Below the pieces are notes generated by a model. It saw nothing but the letters and a program-made list of their open reading frames with translations, did no database searches and was not told where the DNA came from. From NCBI RefSeq assembly GCF_002251945.1, contig NZ_NDHW01000175.1:1-33368 (forward strand): a DNA stretch of 33,368 nt, given 5' to 3'. Position numbers and translations under genes: made by a program. This stretch comes from Pseudanabaena sp. SR411. GTDB lineage: Bacteria; Cyanobacteriota; Cyanobacteriia; Pseudanabaenales; Pseudanabaenaceae. Below are positions 24,389 to 32,969 of this stretch, in pieces (the stretch's first letter is position 1; the number at the start of each line of letters is the position of its first letter).

Positions 24389-25588
24389 TTAGATAACGCT
24401 CAAAACTAAGCCCTTCAGATACGCGCCTTCAGGATGAAAAATACTCGTAGGATGATCGGCAGGATGGGTTAAATGATGTAAAACCTTGATTGTACGACCT
24501 GACTCGATCGCAGCAGCAGTCACCGCACCCGTAAAATTCTCCACGTTCACTACTTGAGAACAAGAAAAAGTGAATAGTAAACCACCACTTTTTAATTTAG
24601 ACATGGCTTGCAAATTCAACCGCCTATAGGCTTGCATTGCTGAATGTCGCGCCGACAAACTTTTAGCAAAAGCAGGTGGGTCAAGCACGATCGCATCATA
24701 ATCGTGATCGCATTGCTTCAGAAAATCAAAGACATCGCCTGTAAAAGAAGTATGGGTCGCCTGACGCTCAGCATCAAAATTTGCAGCAATATTCCGATCT
24801 GTCCATTCCATCGCCTTGACTGAGCTATCAATCGAATGTACTTCTCGCGCCCCCGCCGCCACTGCATAAACTGAAAATCCGCCCGAATAGCAGAAGGTAT
24901 TTAAAACTTTTTTGCCTGTTGCATAATTACCAAATAGGCGGCGATTTTCGCGTTGATCTAAGAAGAAACCTGTCTTTTGTCCCCTTTCCCAATCAACAAT
25001 AAAGCGATGTCCATATTCTAAAATTTCGGCACTATCAGTAGATTTTTCACCGATTAATAAACCATCCTGAGACTGAGTTTGTGATTTGCGCGAAAGAGTC
25101 GCCGAGCTTTTGTCGTAAACAGCTTGCAAGCGATCGCCATAAATTTCCTTTAATATTTCTGCAATTTCCTGCCGATATCCATATGTCCCCAGTGAATGGC
25201 ATTGCAAAACCGCTGTCTCACCATAAACATCAATAATTAATCCTGCTAAACCATCACCTTCCGAATTAATCAAGCGATAGCAATTTGTATCTGGATTATC
25301 GATTAATCCTAGTTGCTTTCTCAAAGTAAATGCTTGCTGGAGGCGATCGCGCAATAAACTTTGCATCGACTCCACAGGCTGAAACGATAGCACCTTAATC
25401 GCAATGCTACCCATACCCCACAAGCCGATTGCTAAAAACTTGCCATCTTCGCTATAGGCTTCTACTAAGTCACCATCATTGACTTGTCCTTGCATTTTGG
25501 CGATCGCACCTGAAAAAATCCAAGGGTGAAAACGCTGAACCGCATCGACTTTTTTACGATGAATAATCGCACGGGGCAACGTTGACAT
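24389..25588 (-). CDS. rlmI: RlmI-like 23S rRNA m5C methyltransferase
   Basis: 399 aa. An N-terminal PUA-like RNA-binding domain (about 5-75, 'VDAVQRFHPWIFSGAIAKM') is followed by a central EEHEE-type region and a SAM-dependent methyltransferase fold: 'VLNTFCYSGGFSVYAVAAGA' (motif I), 'VHSIDSS', and 'AIVLDPPAFAKS' (motif IV, DPPxF). A conserved Cys in 'TFSCSQ' fits the catalytic Cys of m5C enzymes. In E. coli RlmI methylates C1962 of 23S rRNA; the same target is inferred here. ATG start at 25588. Divergent from fur. Confidence 0.88.
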   Translation of the reverse strand: MSTLPRAIIHRKKVDAVQRFHPWIFSGAIAKMQGQVNDGDLVEAYSEDGKFLAIGLWGMGSIAIKVLSFQPVESMQSLLRDRLQQAFTLRKQLGLIDNPDTNCYRLINSEGDGLAGLIIDVYGETAVLQCHSLGTYGYRQEIAEILKEIYGDRLQAVYDKSSATLSRKSQTQSQDGLLIGEKSTDSAEILEYGHRFIVDWERGQKTGFFLDQRENRRLFGNYATGKKVLNTFCYSGGFSVYAVAAGAREVHSIDSSVKAMEWTDRNIAANFDAERQATHTSFTGDVFDFLKQCDHDYDAIVLDPPAFAKSLSARHSAMQAYRRLNLQAMSKLKSGGLLFTFSCSQVVNVENFTGAVTAAAIESGRTIKVLHHLTHPADHPTSIFHPEGAYLKGLVLSVI

Positions 25589-25633
25589 AGCTAATAACTT
25601 TTAAGTAGGGTTGCTAAACATAACATAGAAAGG

Positions 25634-25660
25634 AGTAGAGTGGGGCTTGCCCACTCTACT
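25634..25660. repeat. 11-bp perfect palindrome
   Basis: AGTAGAGTGGG (25634-25644) and CCCACTCTACT (25650-25660) flank a GCTTG loop. It lies in the divergent rlmI-fur gap, so it is not a terminator for either gene. Confidence 0.7.
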
Positions 25661-25665
25661 TTTAG

Positions 25666-25726
25666 GCAAAACCAATGTTAGTGTTTTCAGCGCCGCAGGC
25701 GCTGAAAACACTAACATTGGTTTTGC
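25666..25726. repeat. 29-bp perfect palindrome
   Basis: Arms 25666-25694 and 25698-25726 are exactly complementary with a GCA loop and a CAGCGCC core; the outer bases are GCAAAACCAATG. It lies between divergent promoters, 66 bp from the fur start. Such arm perfection implies recent insertion or selection. TGAGAATTGCTG directly after it (25727-25738) equals the end of the 141-bp MITE. Confidence 0.8.
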
Positions 25727-25791
25727 TGAGAATTGCTGTCTGCTAATGACATTTATGTTATTCTCAAGAAGCTATCGTTATTGATAATGCT

Positions 25792-26253
25792 ATGACTTCT
25801 GCGGAGACCACCTATTCACCTGAATCCCTCAAGGCTGAACTCAACTCAAAAGGTTGTCGCATGACACCGCAGCGCGAGGTGATTTTAAGTACATTCCAGA
25901 CCTTACCAGAGGGACAGCATCTCAGTGCTGAGGATCTTTACGAGCGGCTAAAATCGCAAGGCGAGAATATTAGTCTTTCGACAATTTATCGCACCGTGAA
26001 AATGATGGCGCGGATGGGAATTTTGCGTGAACTCGAACTCACCGAAGATCATAAACATTATGAAATTAATCAGCCCAAGCCTCACCATCACCACCATTTA
26101 GTCTGTGTTAAAACAAATCGTGTGATTGAGTTTAAAAACGATCAAATTCTTACAATCAGTAAAAAAGTTGCTGATAAGTATGGCTTCTCAGTTCTAGATT
26201 GCCAACTAACAATTATTGGTGTTAGTCCTGAAGGACAGCGATCAATCTTTTAG
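25792..26253 (+). CDS. fur: Fur-family iron-responsive repressor with reduced Cys content
   Basis: 153 aa. Winged helix with recognition helix 'SLSTIYRTVKMMARMGILRE' (61-80), metal site 'HKHYEINQPKPHHHHH' (87-102) and a dimerisation domain. It resembles cyanobacterial FurA over its whole length. The structural-zinc CxxC pairs are missing: C105 is followed by 'VKTN', with T108 in the second Cys place, and the C-terminal pair is replaced by 'GVSPEGQ' (S145). C22 and C137 remain. It should bind iron boxes and repress uptake genes; Zur or PerR identity is less likely by pattern. 'TTATTGATAATGC' (25779-25791), just before the ATG, is a weak Fur-box-like stretch that may allow autoregulation. Confidence 0.85.
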   Translation: MTSAETTYSPESLKAELNSKGCRMTPQREVILSTFQTLPEGQHLSAEDLYERLKSQGENISLSTIYRTVKMMARMGILRELELTEDHKHYEINQPKPHHHHHLVCVKTNRVIEFKNDQILTISKKVADKYGFSVLDCQLTIIGVSPEGQRSIF

Positions 26254-26256
26254 AAG

Positions 26257-26299
26257 CATGTAAATCAAGAGGGTGCTTTGCACCCTCTTGATTTACATG
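26257..26299. terminator. Bidirectional terminator between fur and the SRPBCC gene
   Basis: CATGTAAATCAAGAGGGTGC (26257-26276) and its exact complement (26280-26299) close on TTT. It follows the fur stop by 3 bases and contains the last codons of the convergent SRPBCC gene. Confidence 0.75.
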
Positions 26300-26739
26300 G
26301 TTTTAGCAAAATCTTCTTGTGCATAAATTCTGAATCTATCTAAATCCGCTTGCAAAGTAGATTCCACAATCTGTCCTAGAAACAAATTATCCATAAGCTG
26401 TCCGATCGCAGGAATTGCATAGGCAATGCTTAACTTCACAATCGTCATGTTATTAGGACGACCATAAAATCTTACAGCCCCACGATTTGGCAGACCACCA
26501 ATCGACTCCCATTGAATAATTTGGTTGGGAATTTGCTTCAGAATGCGAGATTTCCAAGTAAAGGTTAAGCCGTTTGTGCCGAGTTTCCAAGCAGATATTT
26601 CAGGATCGGCAGTGACTATCACAGAGTCAATCCACTTCATCCAACGGGGCATAGCTTGCAAATCTGACCACAAAGACCACGCATATTCCACGGGAATAGC
26701 CACTTCAGTTTGGACGGTATGTTCTAGCCAATCACTCAT
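26293..26739 (-). CDS. SRPBCC (START/polyketide-cyclase-like) family protein
   Basis: 148 aa, complete. The pattern 'VQTEVAIPVEYAWSLWSDLQ', 'MPRWMKWIDSV', 'FTWKSRILKQIPNQIIQWES' and 'VKLSIAYAIP' is that of the cyclase/dehydrase branch of SRPBCC, a helix-grip fold with a lipid- or pigment-sized cavity. Cyanobacteria have several of these near carotenoid and lipid genes, but no ligand is known here. The last codons (PW..DFAKTM) are encoded inside the shared terminator palindrome. ATG start at 26739. Divergent from mreB across 241 bp. Confidence 0.75.
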   Translation of the reverse strand: MSDWLEHTVQTEVAIPVEYAWSLWSDLQAMPRWMKWIDSVIVTADPEISAWKLGTNGLTFTWKSRILKQIPNQIIQWESIGGLPNRGAVRFYGRPNNMTIVKLSIAYAIPAIGQLMDNLFLGQIVESTLQADLDRFRIYAQEDFAKTM

Positions 26740-26827
26740 TGGATAATCGTTAATTTTTACTTACACTCCTCATAATAACAAAGCAATCTTAATAAACGAA
26801 GGCGAGAAACACCAAAATCGGTTTCCT

Positions 26828-26850
26828 AAAGTATTGCTTTACAATACTTT
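26828..26850. repeat. Degenerate palindrome in the mreB upstream region
   Basis: AAAGTATTG (26828-26836) and CAATACTTT (26842-26850). The arm resembles the centre of the 103-bp palindrome upstream of ppx. The remaining gap before mreB is AT-rich and must hold its promoter, but I cannot place the boxes with confidence. Confidence 0.5.
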
Positions 26851-26980
26851 TCACCTTACTTTTCACCTTTGTTTACAAATACAAGACTTTCGGAATAGTT
26901 AAGAAGACTAGACTAAGTGACAACAATCGTAATAAAATGTTAAGAATATATAGCTAGTTTGACCACTGGAAGAGTTGACT

Positions 26981-28006
26981 GTGGGTTTATTACGCCATTT
27001 TACGAAAGACATCGGCATTGACCTTGGTACTGCTAACACACTTATTTATGTGTCTGGCGAAGGTATCGTTCTGCAAGAGCCATCCGTTGTCGCGATTGAT
27101 CAACGCGATAAGACTGCCTATGCGGTCGGAAATGAAGCCAATAAAATGATTGGTCGCACCCCCGGTGACATCATTGCAGTGCGTCCGCTCAAAGATGGCG
27201 TAATTGCTGACTTTGACTCGGCTGAGTTGATGTTGCGCTCATTCATTCAGAAAGTTAAGAAAGGTGTTTTTAATCCGCGCATTGCGATCGGCATTCCCAG
27301 TGGTGTAACAGGCGTGGAATGGCGTGCAGTTATGGATGCCGCCCGTCGTGCTGGCGCAAGTGAAGTTTACCCAATTGATGAGCCGATCGCGGCGGCGATC
27401 GGAGCCGGACTACCTGTAACCGAAGCAACGGGGAACATGATCATTGACATTGGTGGTGGAACTACCGAAGTTGCGGTCATGAGTTTGCAGGGAATTGTAT
27501 TGAGTGAGTCCGTGCGTGTTGCAGGTGACGAACTCAGCGAAGCAATCATGAAGTACATGAAGACTGTACATAATCTTGTCGTTGGGGAACGTACTTCAGA
27601 AGAAATTAAAATTAAAATTGGTTCAGCTTATCCCATTAAAGAAGAAACTTCGATGGAGGTGAGAGGCTTACACCTGCTATCAGGCTTACCTCGTACCGTC
27701 ACTGTAAAATCTTCGGAAATTCGCGAAAGCATGAGTGAGCCGCTCTCCGTGATTATTGAAGCTGTAAAACGAACCCTAGAGCGTACACCTCCTGAACTAG
27801 CTGCTGATATTATCGATCGCGGCATTATGTTGGCTGGTGGTGGAGCCATGCTGAATGGTATTGACACCCTGATTAGTCATGAGACTGGAATTATCACTCA
27901 TATTGCCCCAGCTCCTTTGGACTGTGTGGTAATTGGTGCTGGTCGCGTTTTAGAAGATTATAAAAATCTTGGTCGTGTATTAACCAGTCGCTTGAAAAGT
28001 TTATAG
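26981..28006 (+). CDS. mreB: Rod-shape actin homologue MreB
   Basis: 341 aa from GTG 26981. A TTG at 26975 is also in frame, but GGAAGAG (26968-26974) is well placed for the GTG, and 'MGLLRHFTKDIGIDLGTANT' is the typical cyanobacterial start. Actin-fold motifs: phosphate-1 'DLGTANTLIY', phosphate-2 'IDIGGGTTEVAV', adenosine loop 'GGGAMLNGIDTLI'. It forms membrane-bound ATP filaments that direct lateral wall synthesis with MreC and MreD. First gene of mreBCD, 11 bp before mreC. Confidence 0.97.
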   Translation: MGLLRHFTKDIGIDLGTANTLIYVSGEGIVLQEPSVVAIDQRDKTAYAVGNEANKMIGRTPGDIIAVRPLKDGVIADFDSAELMLRSFIQKVKKGVFNPRIAIGIPSGVTGVEWRAVMDAARRAGASEVYPIDEPIAAAIGAGLPVTEATGNMIIDIGGGTTEVAVMSLQGIVLSESVRVAGDELSEAIMKYMKTVHNLVVGERTSEEIKIKIGSAYPIKEETSMEVRGLHLLSGLPRTVTVKSSEIRESMSEPLSVIIEAVKRTLERTPPELAADIIDRGIMLAGGGAMLNGIDTLISHETGIITHIAPAPLDCVVIGAGRVLEDYKNLGRVLTSRLKSL

Positions 28007-28017
28007 GTAAATTTTTC

Positions 28018-28764
28018 ATGGATTCAATCCGTAGTTGGTGGGAGCGTTATAGCTTTCAGACTGTTGTGGTTACTGCTGGAATTGGGCTTGCCTGGTTTAT
28101 CCGCCAAACTCAAGGTGTAGCGATTATGGAAACCTATCAGTTTCTCAGTCGCCCTTTTCAATCAAGTGTATCTAAGCAAGAATTATTGCAAGATGCTCAA
28201 GTACGCGAACTTCGCTATCGCTTGACTGAGCTAGAGTCCCAAAACCAGAGAATGAAAGAACTTTTGAAGGTAAGAGCGAATCCTAAGGATGTTGGTGTTT
28301 GGGCAACTGTGATCGGTCGTGGGGCCGATTCTTGGTGGAATCAAATCTTAATTGGCAAAGGTAGCAATGATGGGATTAAATCAGGTGCAGTAGTGGTTGC
28401 ACCCGGTGGATTAGTTGGTCGTGTTACCCATGTTTCCCCCAACAGTAGTCAAATTTTGCTAATCAGTGATCCCAATAGTCAGGTTGGTGTGGTCGTTAGT
28501 CGCAGTCGTTTTAGTGGAATGCTCAAAGGGCAAAGCCAAAATACCGCGACACTAGACTTTTTTGAGCGCGATCCTGATGTAAAAGTTGGAGATATTGTGC
28601 ATACTTCACAATTTAGTACACTATTTCCTGAAAATGTGCCTGTTGGTCGGATTAAATCCATAAATCTTGATAAGCAACCCGCCCCTGAAGCGATCGTTGA
28701 GTTTTCGACTCCTTTAGGATTATTAGATTATGTGGAGGTATATCCTTTTCAAGAGAGGCTATAA
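28018..28764 (+). CDS. mreC: Rod-shape protein MreC
   Basis: 248 aa. A short cytosolic start is followed by one transmembrane segment (about 14-27, 'TVVVTAGIGLAWFI'), a coiled coil (about 55-85, 'LRYRLTELESQNQRMKELLK') and a periplasmic beta domain with 'WWNQILIGKGSNDGIKSGAV', 'LVGRVTHVSPNSSQILLISD' and 'GDIVHTSQFSTLFPENVPVG', all typical of MreC. It links the MreB filament to the penicillin-binding proteins. ATG start at 28018. mreD follows after 17 bp, so the three genes are co-transcribed. Confidence 0.95.
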   Translation: MDSIRSWWERYSFQTVVVTAGIGLAWFIRQTQGVAIMETYQFLSRPFQSSVSKQELLQDAQVRELRYRLTELESQNQRMKELLKVRANPKDVGVWATVIGRGADSWWNQILIGKGSNDGIKSGAVVVAPGGLVGRVTHVSPNSSQILLISDPNSQVGVVVSRSRFSGMLKGQSQNTATLDFFERDPDVKVGDIVHTSQFSTLFPENVPVGRIKSINLDKQPAPEAIVEFSTPLGLLDYVEVYPFQERL

Positions 28765-28781
28765 CCTAGTCATCAGAAATA

Positions 28782-29327
28782 ATGCTCGATCGCAAAGTTT
28801 CCCTATCTAAAAAGTTCTTAAACTGGGCTGTGACTATTGGTTCACTGCTAATTTGTATTTTAGCGATGTATACCAGATTCCCAGGCATGACCTTGATGGG
28901 AATTGCTCCTAACTGGTTACTAATCTGGCTAGTGGCGTGGAGTGTCAACCGTCCTGTCTTTTTGTCAGTAATGGCAGGGATTGCCATGGGATTTATACAG
29001 GATAGTATGACTTTTGCGGACATGCATGTTTCGCCAACCCATGCTTTGGGACTAGCGATCGCTGGAGGACTAACCTCACTTTTGCAGAAACAACGGTATA
29101 TGCAAGAGGACTTTATTTCAATCGCTTTAATTGTGTTTGGCATGGCGGTAATTGTCGAAACTATGCACGCAGTGCAATTAACTGCCATGGGAGCCGAAAT
29201 GGATAATGTTTGGGCTTTACAACAACGGATTGCCCTTAGTTCGGCAATTTTGAGTAGTTTATGGTCACCTGCTATTTACTTTCCCCTCAGTCGTTGGTGG
29301 CGATCGCTAGAAAAACAAGAAGATTAG
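28782..29327 (+). CDS. mreD: Rod-shape protein MreD
   Basis: 181 aa, about five hydrophobic segments ('FLNWAVTIGSLLICILAMYT', 'WLLIWLVAWSV', 'PVFLSVMAGIAMGFIQD', 'ALGLAIAGGLTSLL', 'ISIALIVFGMAVIVETM'). 'GIAPNWLLIWLVAW' and 'GFIQDSM' fit the MreD family, which is poorly conserved in sequence; position after mreBC makes the call firm. It is an inner-membrane part of the elongation complex. A long antisense frame (28766-29188) is a shadow. Confidence 0.9.
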   Translation: MLDRKVSLSKKFLNWAVTIGSLLICILAMYTRFPGMTLMGIAPNWLLIWLVAWSVNRPVFLSVMAGIAMGFIQDSMTFADMHVSPTHALGLAIAGGLTSLLQKQRYMQEDFISIALIVFGMAVIVETMHAVQLTAMGAEMDNVWALQQRIALSSAILSSLWSPAIYFPLSRWWRSLEKQED

Positions 29328-29344
29328 TTTTGCAGCACCTTGAG

Positions 29345-29433
29345 TAGTGCCAAGTAGGTAAGGATGGGCGGCGCGAAGCGCCGCCCATCAAGTCTTGAGT
29401 TTTGATTTGTCCTAATACACTTGGCAATAGCTA
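29345..29433. repeat. Partial copy of the TA-flanked palindromic element
   Basis: The right part, GAGTTTTGATTTGTCCTAAT and then ...TTGGCAATAGCTA, matches the right end of the vapC-inserted element. The stem GATGGGCGGCGC/GCGCCGCCCATC (29363-29389, GAA loop) is present. The left arm is shorter (TAGTGCCAAGTAGG), without AGGACATAAAACC, and no TA duplication is visible. It lies after mreD and could also end that operon. Confidence 0.7.
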
Positions 29434-29458
29434 CAACACAAGTATCGTGGAGTAAAAA

Positions 29459-30928
29459 ATGGAATATCTATTTTTAGGCTTAGCGATCGCCTTAGTGATT
29501 GGTTTTGAGTTCGTGAATGGATTTCACGACACAGCTAATGCTGTAGCGACTGTTATTTATACAAATACACTCAAGCCAACATACGCAGTTATTTGGTCAG
29601 GAATTTGCAATTTATTAGGTGTGATCACATCGAGCGGTGCTGTCGCTTTTGCAATTGTGGCTTTATTGCCTGTGGAATTACTAGTTAAAGCAGATTCAAG
29701 CCAAAGTTTGATTATGGTTTTGGCTTTACTTACTTCTGCAATTATTTGGAACTTTGGAACTTGGTATTTGGGATTACCTGTATCCAGTACACATACGTTA
29801 ATTGGTGCAATTTTGGGAATCGGTTTAGCGAATTCAGCTTTATCTACAGACCAAAACTGGTGGGATGGCATCAATTGGCTACAAATGCAGGAAGTGTTGC
29901 TTTCCCTTCTTATTTCACCATTGATCGGATTTTGTGGAGCCGCATTATTATTTATCATTGCCAAAGCTCTGATTAAACAAGAAAATCTCTATACTGCACC
30001 AGCAGAGGATGCTCCACCCTTGGGGATTAGGACTTTGCTAATTCTGACCTGTACAGGAGTCAGTTTTGCCCATGGCTCTAATGATGGTCAAAAAGGAATG
30101 GGCTTAATGATGCTGATTTTAGTGATTTTACTGCCAAGTACTTTCTCGTTAAATACGCACACTAGTCCTCAAGCGATCGCCCAATTGGTCACTACATCAC
30201 AAGCAGTTATTCCCGTATTTACAGCACAGATACCCAAAACTTTAGTTCATGATTTGATTTTCGAGAATAGTCAAATAGAACTTACGAACTTCTTAAAACC
30301 ACAAGGTCAACTAAATGAAAATACTTGGCGATCGCTAGCTTCGGAAAGTCAATTAATTAACAATAGTTTGTCAATCAGTAGTAATTTTGTAGATCTGTCA
30401 GAGAGCGATCGCACCCAAATTAGAAATGATATTTATCTTGTTGCTAGTGCAATTACTAAATTAGAAAAACAAGAGAAATTAGCTAATCTTGATGAACAAT
30501 ATTTACTAACTGACTATCGCAATCAATTAGATCAAACGACCAAATTCATTCCCTATTGGGTAAAAATTACCATTGCCATTGCCCTTGGAGCGGGAACAAT
30601 GATTGGATGGAAACGGGTAGTTGTTACTGTCGGTGAAAAGATTGGGAAAGAGCCGCTTAACTATGCCCAAGGTGCGATCGCGGAACTAGTCACTATGACC
30701 ACAATCGGTACAGCCGATTATTTCGGACTACCCGTTAGTACCACCCATATACTTTCATCAGGCATCGCTGGATCGATGGTAGCGAATCGGGCTGGAGTTC
30801 AGAGCAATACTCTAAAAAACTTGCTATTAGCTTGGTTTTTAACATTACCAGTTTGTATTCTGCTTGGATTTGGGACATATACTATTAGTCTATTTGCCGT
30901 TCATCTGCAGTTTCTAGGTTTGAGTTAA
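29459..30928 (+). CDS. Inorganic phosphate transporter, PiT/PHO4 family
   Basis: 489 aa. The two inverted-topology halves each carry the family signature: 'EFVNGFHDTANAVATVIYTN' (17-36) and 'GVSFAHGSNDGQKGMGLMML' (197-216); the second half also has 'GTADYFGLPVSTTH', echoing 'WYLGLPVSSTHTLIGAILG' in the first. Between them lies a hydrophilic stretch of about 140 residues (228-365) predicted outside the membrane. It is a cation-coupled low-affinity phosphate uptake permease in the plasma membrane. ATG start at 29459 after GTGGAGTAAAAA. A perfect hairpin begins at its stop. No PhoU-like gene is adjacent. Confidence 0.93.
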   Translation: MEYLFLGLAIALVIGFEFVNGFHDTANAVATVIYTNTLKPTYAVIWSGICNLLGVITSSGAVAFAIVALLPVELLVKADSSQSLIMVLALLTSAIIWNFGTWYLGLPVSSTHTLIGAILGIGLANSALSTDQNWWDGINWLQMQEVLLSLLISPLIGFCGAALLFIIAKALIKQENLYTAPAEDAPPLGIRTLLILTCTGVSFAHGSNDGQKGMGLMMLILVILLPSTFSLNTHTSPQAIAQLVTTSQAVIPVFTAQIPKTLVHDLIFENSQIELTNFLKPQGQLNENTWRSLASESQLINNSLSISSNFVDLSESDRTQIRNDIYLVASAITKLEKQEKLANLDEQYLLTDYRNQLDQTTKFIPYWVKITIAIALGAGTMIGWKRVVVTVGEKIGKEPLNYAQGAIAELVTMTTIGTADYFGLPVSTTHILSSGIAGSMVANRAGVQSNTLKNLLLAWFLTLPVCILLGFGTYTISLFAVHLQFLGLS

Positions 30929-30980
30929 GGGCTAAAAAATAGAAATGGTGCTTAGCACCATTTCTATTTTTTAGCCCTTA
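30926..30980 (+). terminator. 26-bp perfect hairpin at the end of the phosphate permease
   Basis: The arms 30926-30951 and 30955-30980 are exactly complementary with a TTA loop. The left arm starts with the stop codon, and the stem carries an A6/T6 pair and the GGTGC core. It probably acts as a terminator; perfect arms this long are more than termination requires. Confidence 0.7.
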
Positions 30981-31090
30981 ATTGATCAAAACTGCTAAAT
31001 TTAATTAATAATTAATACAGGACTGTAGTTAAAACTACCTTTATCTGCTGTTTTTTAGATCTTTGTAAAGCTAAGCCCCCCGTAAATCAT

Positions 31091-31780
31091 ATGCCTAAAA
31101 AGTCCACAGTTATTTCCCCTTCAATCTTGTCTGCTGACTTTAGCCGTTTAGGTGACGACATTCGTGCAGTTGATGCGGCGGGTGCAGACTGGATTCACGT
31201 TGATGTGATGGATGGTCACTTTGTCCCCAACATCACCATTGGCCCATTGATCGTTTCGGCTATTCGTCCTGTGACGACCAAAATTTTAGACGTACATTTG
31301 ATGATTACTGAGCCAGAAAGATATGTGCCTGACTTTGCTAAGGCTGGGGCAGACATCATCACCGTTCATGCAGAGCATACTGCTTGCCCTCACCTACATC
31401 GCAATCTTTGCCAAATCAAGGAACTTGGTAAACTCGCTGGTGTTTCTCTTAACCCTTCGACACCTTTGAGCTTTATTGAGTATGTTCTCGATCTATGCGA
31501 CTTGGTTTTGATTATGAGTGTAAACCCCGGATTTGGCGGACAAAGCTTCATTCCTAACGTGATTCCTAAAATCGCTAAGTTGCGTCAAATGTGTGACGAT
31601 CGCGGACTCGATCCTTGGATTGAAGTTGATGGTGGTCTCAAGGCTAACAACACTTGGCAAGTTCTAGAAGCTGGTGCTAATGCGATTGTTGCGGGTTCCG
31701 CAGTATTTAACGCTCCTGACTACGCTGAAGCAATCAAAGGTATTCGCAACAGCAAGCGTCCTGAGCTAGTCACAGCTTAA
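31091..31780 (+). CDS. rpe: Ribulose-phosphate 3-epimerase
   Basis: 229 aa, the normal length. A TIM-barrel enzyme interconverting ribulose-5-P and xylulose-5-P in the Calvin-Benson and pentose-phosphate cycles. Visible: '[16 protein letters not shown]', metal-site '[16 protein letters not shown]', 'DVHLMI', 'HAEHT', '[13 protein letters not shown]' and '[11 protein letters not shown]', with the catalytic Asp pair in HVDVMDG and EVDGG. ATG start at 31091. Its own terminator follows. Upstream 30981-31090 holds only AT-rich DNA, presumably the promoter. Confidence 0.97.
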   Translation: MPKKSTVISPSILSADFSRLGDDIRAVDAAGADWIHVDVMDGHFVPNITIGPLIVSAIRPVTTKILDVHLMITEPERYVPDFAKAGADIITVHAEHTACPHLHRNLCQIKELGKLAGVSLNPSTPLSFIEYVLDLCDLVLIMSVNPGFGGQSFIPNVIPKIAKLRQMCDDRGLDPWIEVDGGLKANNTWQVLEAGANAIVAGSAVFNAPDYAEAIKGIRNSKRPELVTA

Positions 31781-31786
31781 TTAATT

Positions 31787-31823
31787 AAAAAGAGAGGCGG
31801 CGCATTGCGCCGCCTCTCTTTTT
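31787..31823 (+). terminator. Rho-independent terminator of rpe
   Basis: AAAAAGAGAGGCGGCGC (31787-31803) and GCGCCGCCTCTCTTTTT (31807-31823) form a perfect 17-bp stem on ATT, ending in a T-run, seven bases after the rpe stop. It shares the GGCGGCGC core with the mobile palindromes. Confidence 0.85.
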
Positions 31824-31869
31824 TGGTGGTAATTTAGAAGCGAAAGGGAAAGATTTTGCGATCAGAGAA

Positions 31870-32766
31870 ATGACAGAAACTAAAGCATTGAAATACGCTT
31901 ATTACTCAGGATGTGTTGCTAAGGGTGCTTGCAAAGAGCTACATGCATCGACAACGGCGATCGCTCAAGCCTTAGGAATTGAACTGGTGGAATTGACTAA
32001 GGCAACCTGTTGCGGTTCTGGCACATTCAAGGAAACCGACGAACTAATGGAGGACGTAATCAATGCCCGCAATATTTCTCTTGCCGAAGAATTAAATCTC
32101 ACAGTAATGACGCAATGTAGCACCTGTCAGGGTGTACTCGGTCGTGTTAACGATAAGCTTAAAAGCTCAGATTCCTCACGCAAAGACGAAGTAAATGCGT
32201 TACTGAATACTCAAGGACATAATTTCCAAGGTTCTACAGAAGTTTTGCATTTACTCTGGATTCTGATCCGCGACTATGGCTTAGAAAATATCGCCGCTAA
32301 AGTAACTCGTTCTTTAGCTAATCTTAAATGTGCTTCTTTTTATGGTTGCTACTTATTGCGATCGCAAACGGTCACTCGTTTCGACGATCCCTTCAAACCC
32401 GAAGCTCTGGAAAATATTTTTCGTACTGTCGGCGCAACTCCTGTGTATTACGAAGGTCGGGTGCAATGTTGTGGATGGCCAATTTCTAGCTATGCCCCCA
32501 AAGAATCTTTCTCGATGGCAGGACGACATCTAACGGCAGCGATCGCCGCAGGCGCAGATTGTATTGTTACGCCATGTCCGCTTTGTCATCTCAATCTCGA
32601 TTCGCGTCAACCTGAAGTTGAAAAGGTGATTGGTCACAAATTAGGGATTCCGATTTTGCATTTACCTCAATTGATTGGACTAGCGATCGGTATTGAGCCA
32701 AAAGTTCTCGGCTTAGATCGTCATATCGTTTCTACAAGTTCAGTCTTACAAAAACTTTCCGTATAA
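31870..32766 (+). CDS. HdrB-like CCG-domain iron-sulfur protein
   Basis: 298 aa with the two cysteine-rich CCG domains of the heterodisulfide reductase subunit B family: the first has 'YYSGCVAKG', 'TCCGSGTF' and 'QCSTCQG'; the second has 'FYGCYLLR', 'QCCGWP' and 'TPCPLCHLN'. These motifs hold the non-cubane Fe-S cluster of HdrB. Cyanobacteria do not make methane, so the partner is not CoB-CoM; an electron-transfer role, for example with a succinate or glycolate dehydrogenase-like partner, is inferred. No HdrA or HdrC gene is adjacent. ATG start at 31870. A strong terminator follows the stop. Confidence 0.88.
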   Translation: MTETKALKYAYYSGCVAKGACKELHASTTAIAQALGIELVELTKATCCGSGTFKETDELMEDVINARNISLAEELNLTVMTQCSTCQGVLGRVNDKLKSSDSSRKDEVNALLNTQGHNFQGSTEVLHLLWILIRDYGLENIAAKVTRSLANLKCASFYGCYLLRSQTVTRFDDPFKPEALENIFRTVGATPVYYEGRVQCCGWPISSYAPKESFSMAGRHLTAAIAAGADCIVTPCPLCHLNLDSRQPEVEKVIGHKLGIPILHLPQLIGLAIGIEPKVLGLDRHIVSTSSVLQKLSV

Positions 32767-32798
32767 AAAAGACCTCTCACTTTGTGGGAGGTCTTTTT
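32766..32798 (+). terminator. Rho-independent terminator after the HdrB-like gene
   Basis: AAAAAGACCTCTCAC (32766-32780) pairs with GTGGGAGGTCTTTTT (32784-32798) with one G-U pair, loop TTT, and ends in a T-run. It starts on the last base of the stop codon. Confidence 0.85.
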
Positions 32799-32807
32799 GT
32801 TTTTTAT

Positions 32808-32888
32808 GGGCAAAGAGAGAATCGAACTCTCATGACCGAAGTCGTCAGATTTTGAGTCTGATGCGTCTACCAATTCCGCCATTCGCCC
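32808..32888 (-). tRNA. tRNA-Leu (CAA)
   Basis: Read on the minus strand, the acceptor stem is GGGCGAA/TTTGCCC. The D arm GGCGGAATTGGTAGACGC is followed by anticodon stem TCAGA/TCTGA with loop CTCAAAA (anticodon CAA), a long variable arm CGACTTCGGTCATG as in class II tRNAs, and T arm AGAGTTCGATTCTCT. 81 nt; CCA is not encoded. No intron is visible. Confidence 0.96.
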
Positions 32889-32969
32889 TTTTTTCAAGAC
32901 TTATATCATACAACAAGAATGGTGCATCTTGTCAAATATTTTTTGATGCTTTTTGTGGCGATCGTCTTA

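Noticed and set aside
25727-25738. TGAGAATTGCTG as the edge of another 141-bp MITE
   Set aside because: No partner TIR or duplication lies within reach; kept only as a possible relic.
28766-29188. 140-aa minus-strand frame
   Set aside because: Entirely antisense to mreD, whose identity and operon position are clear.
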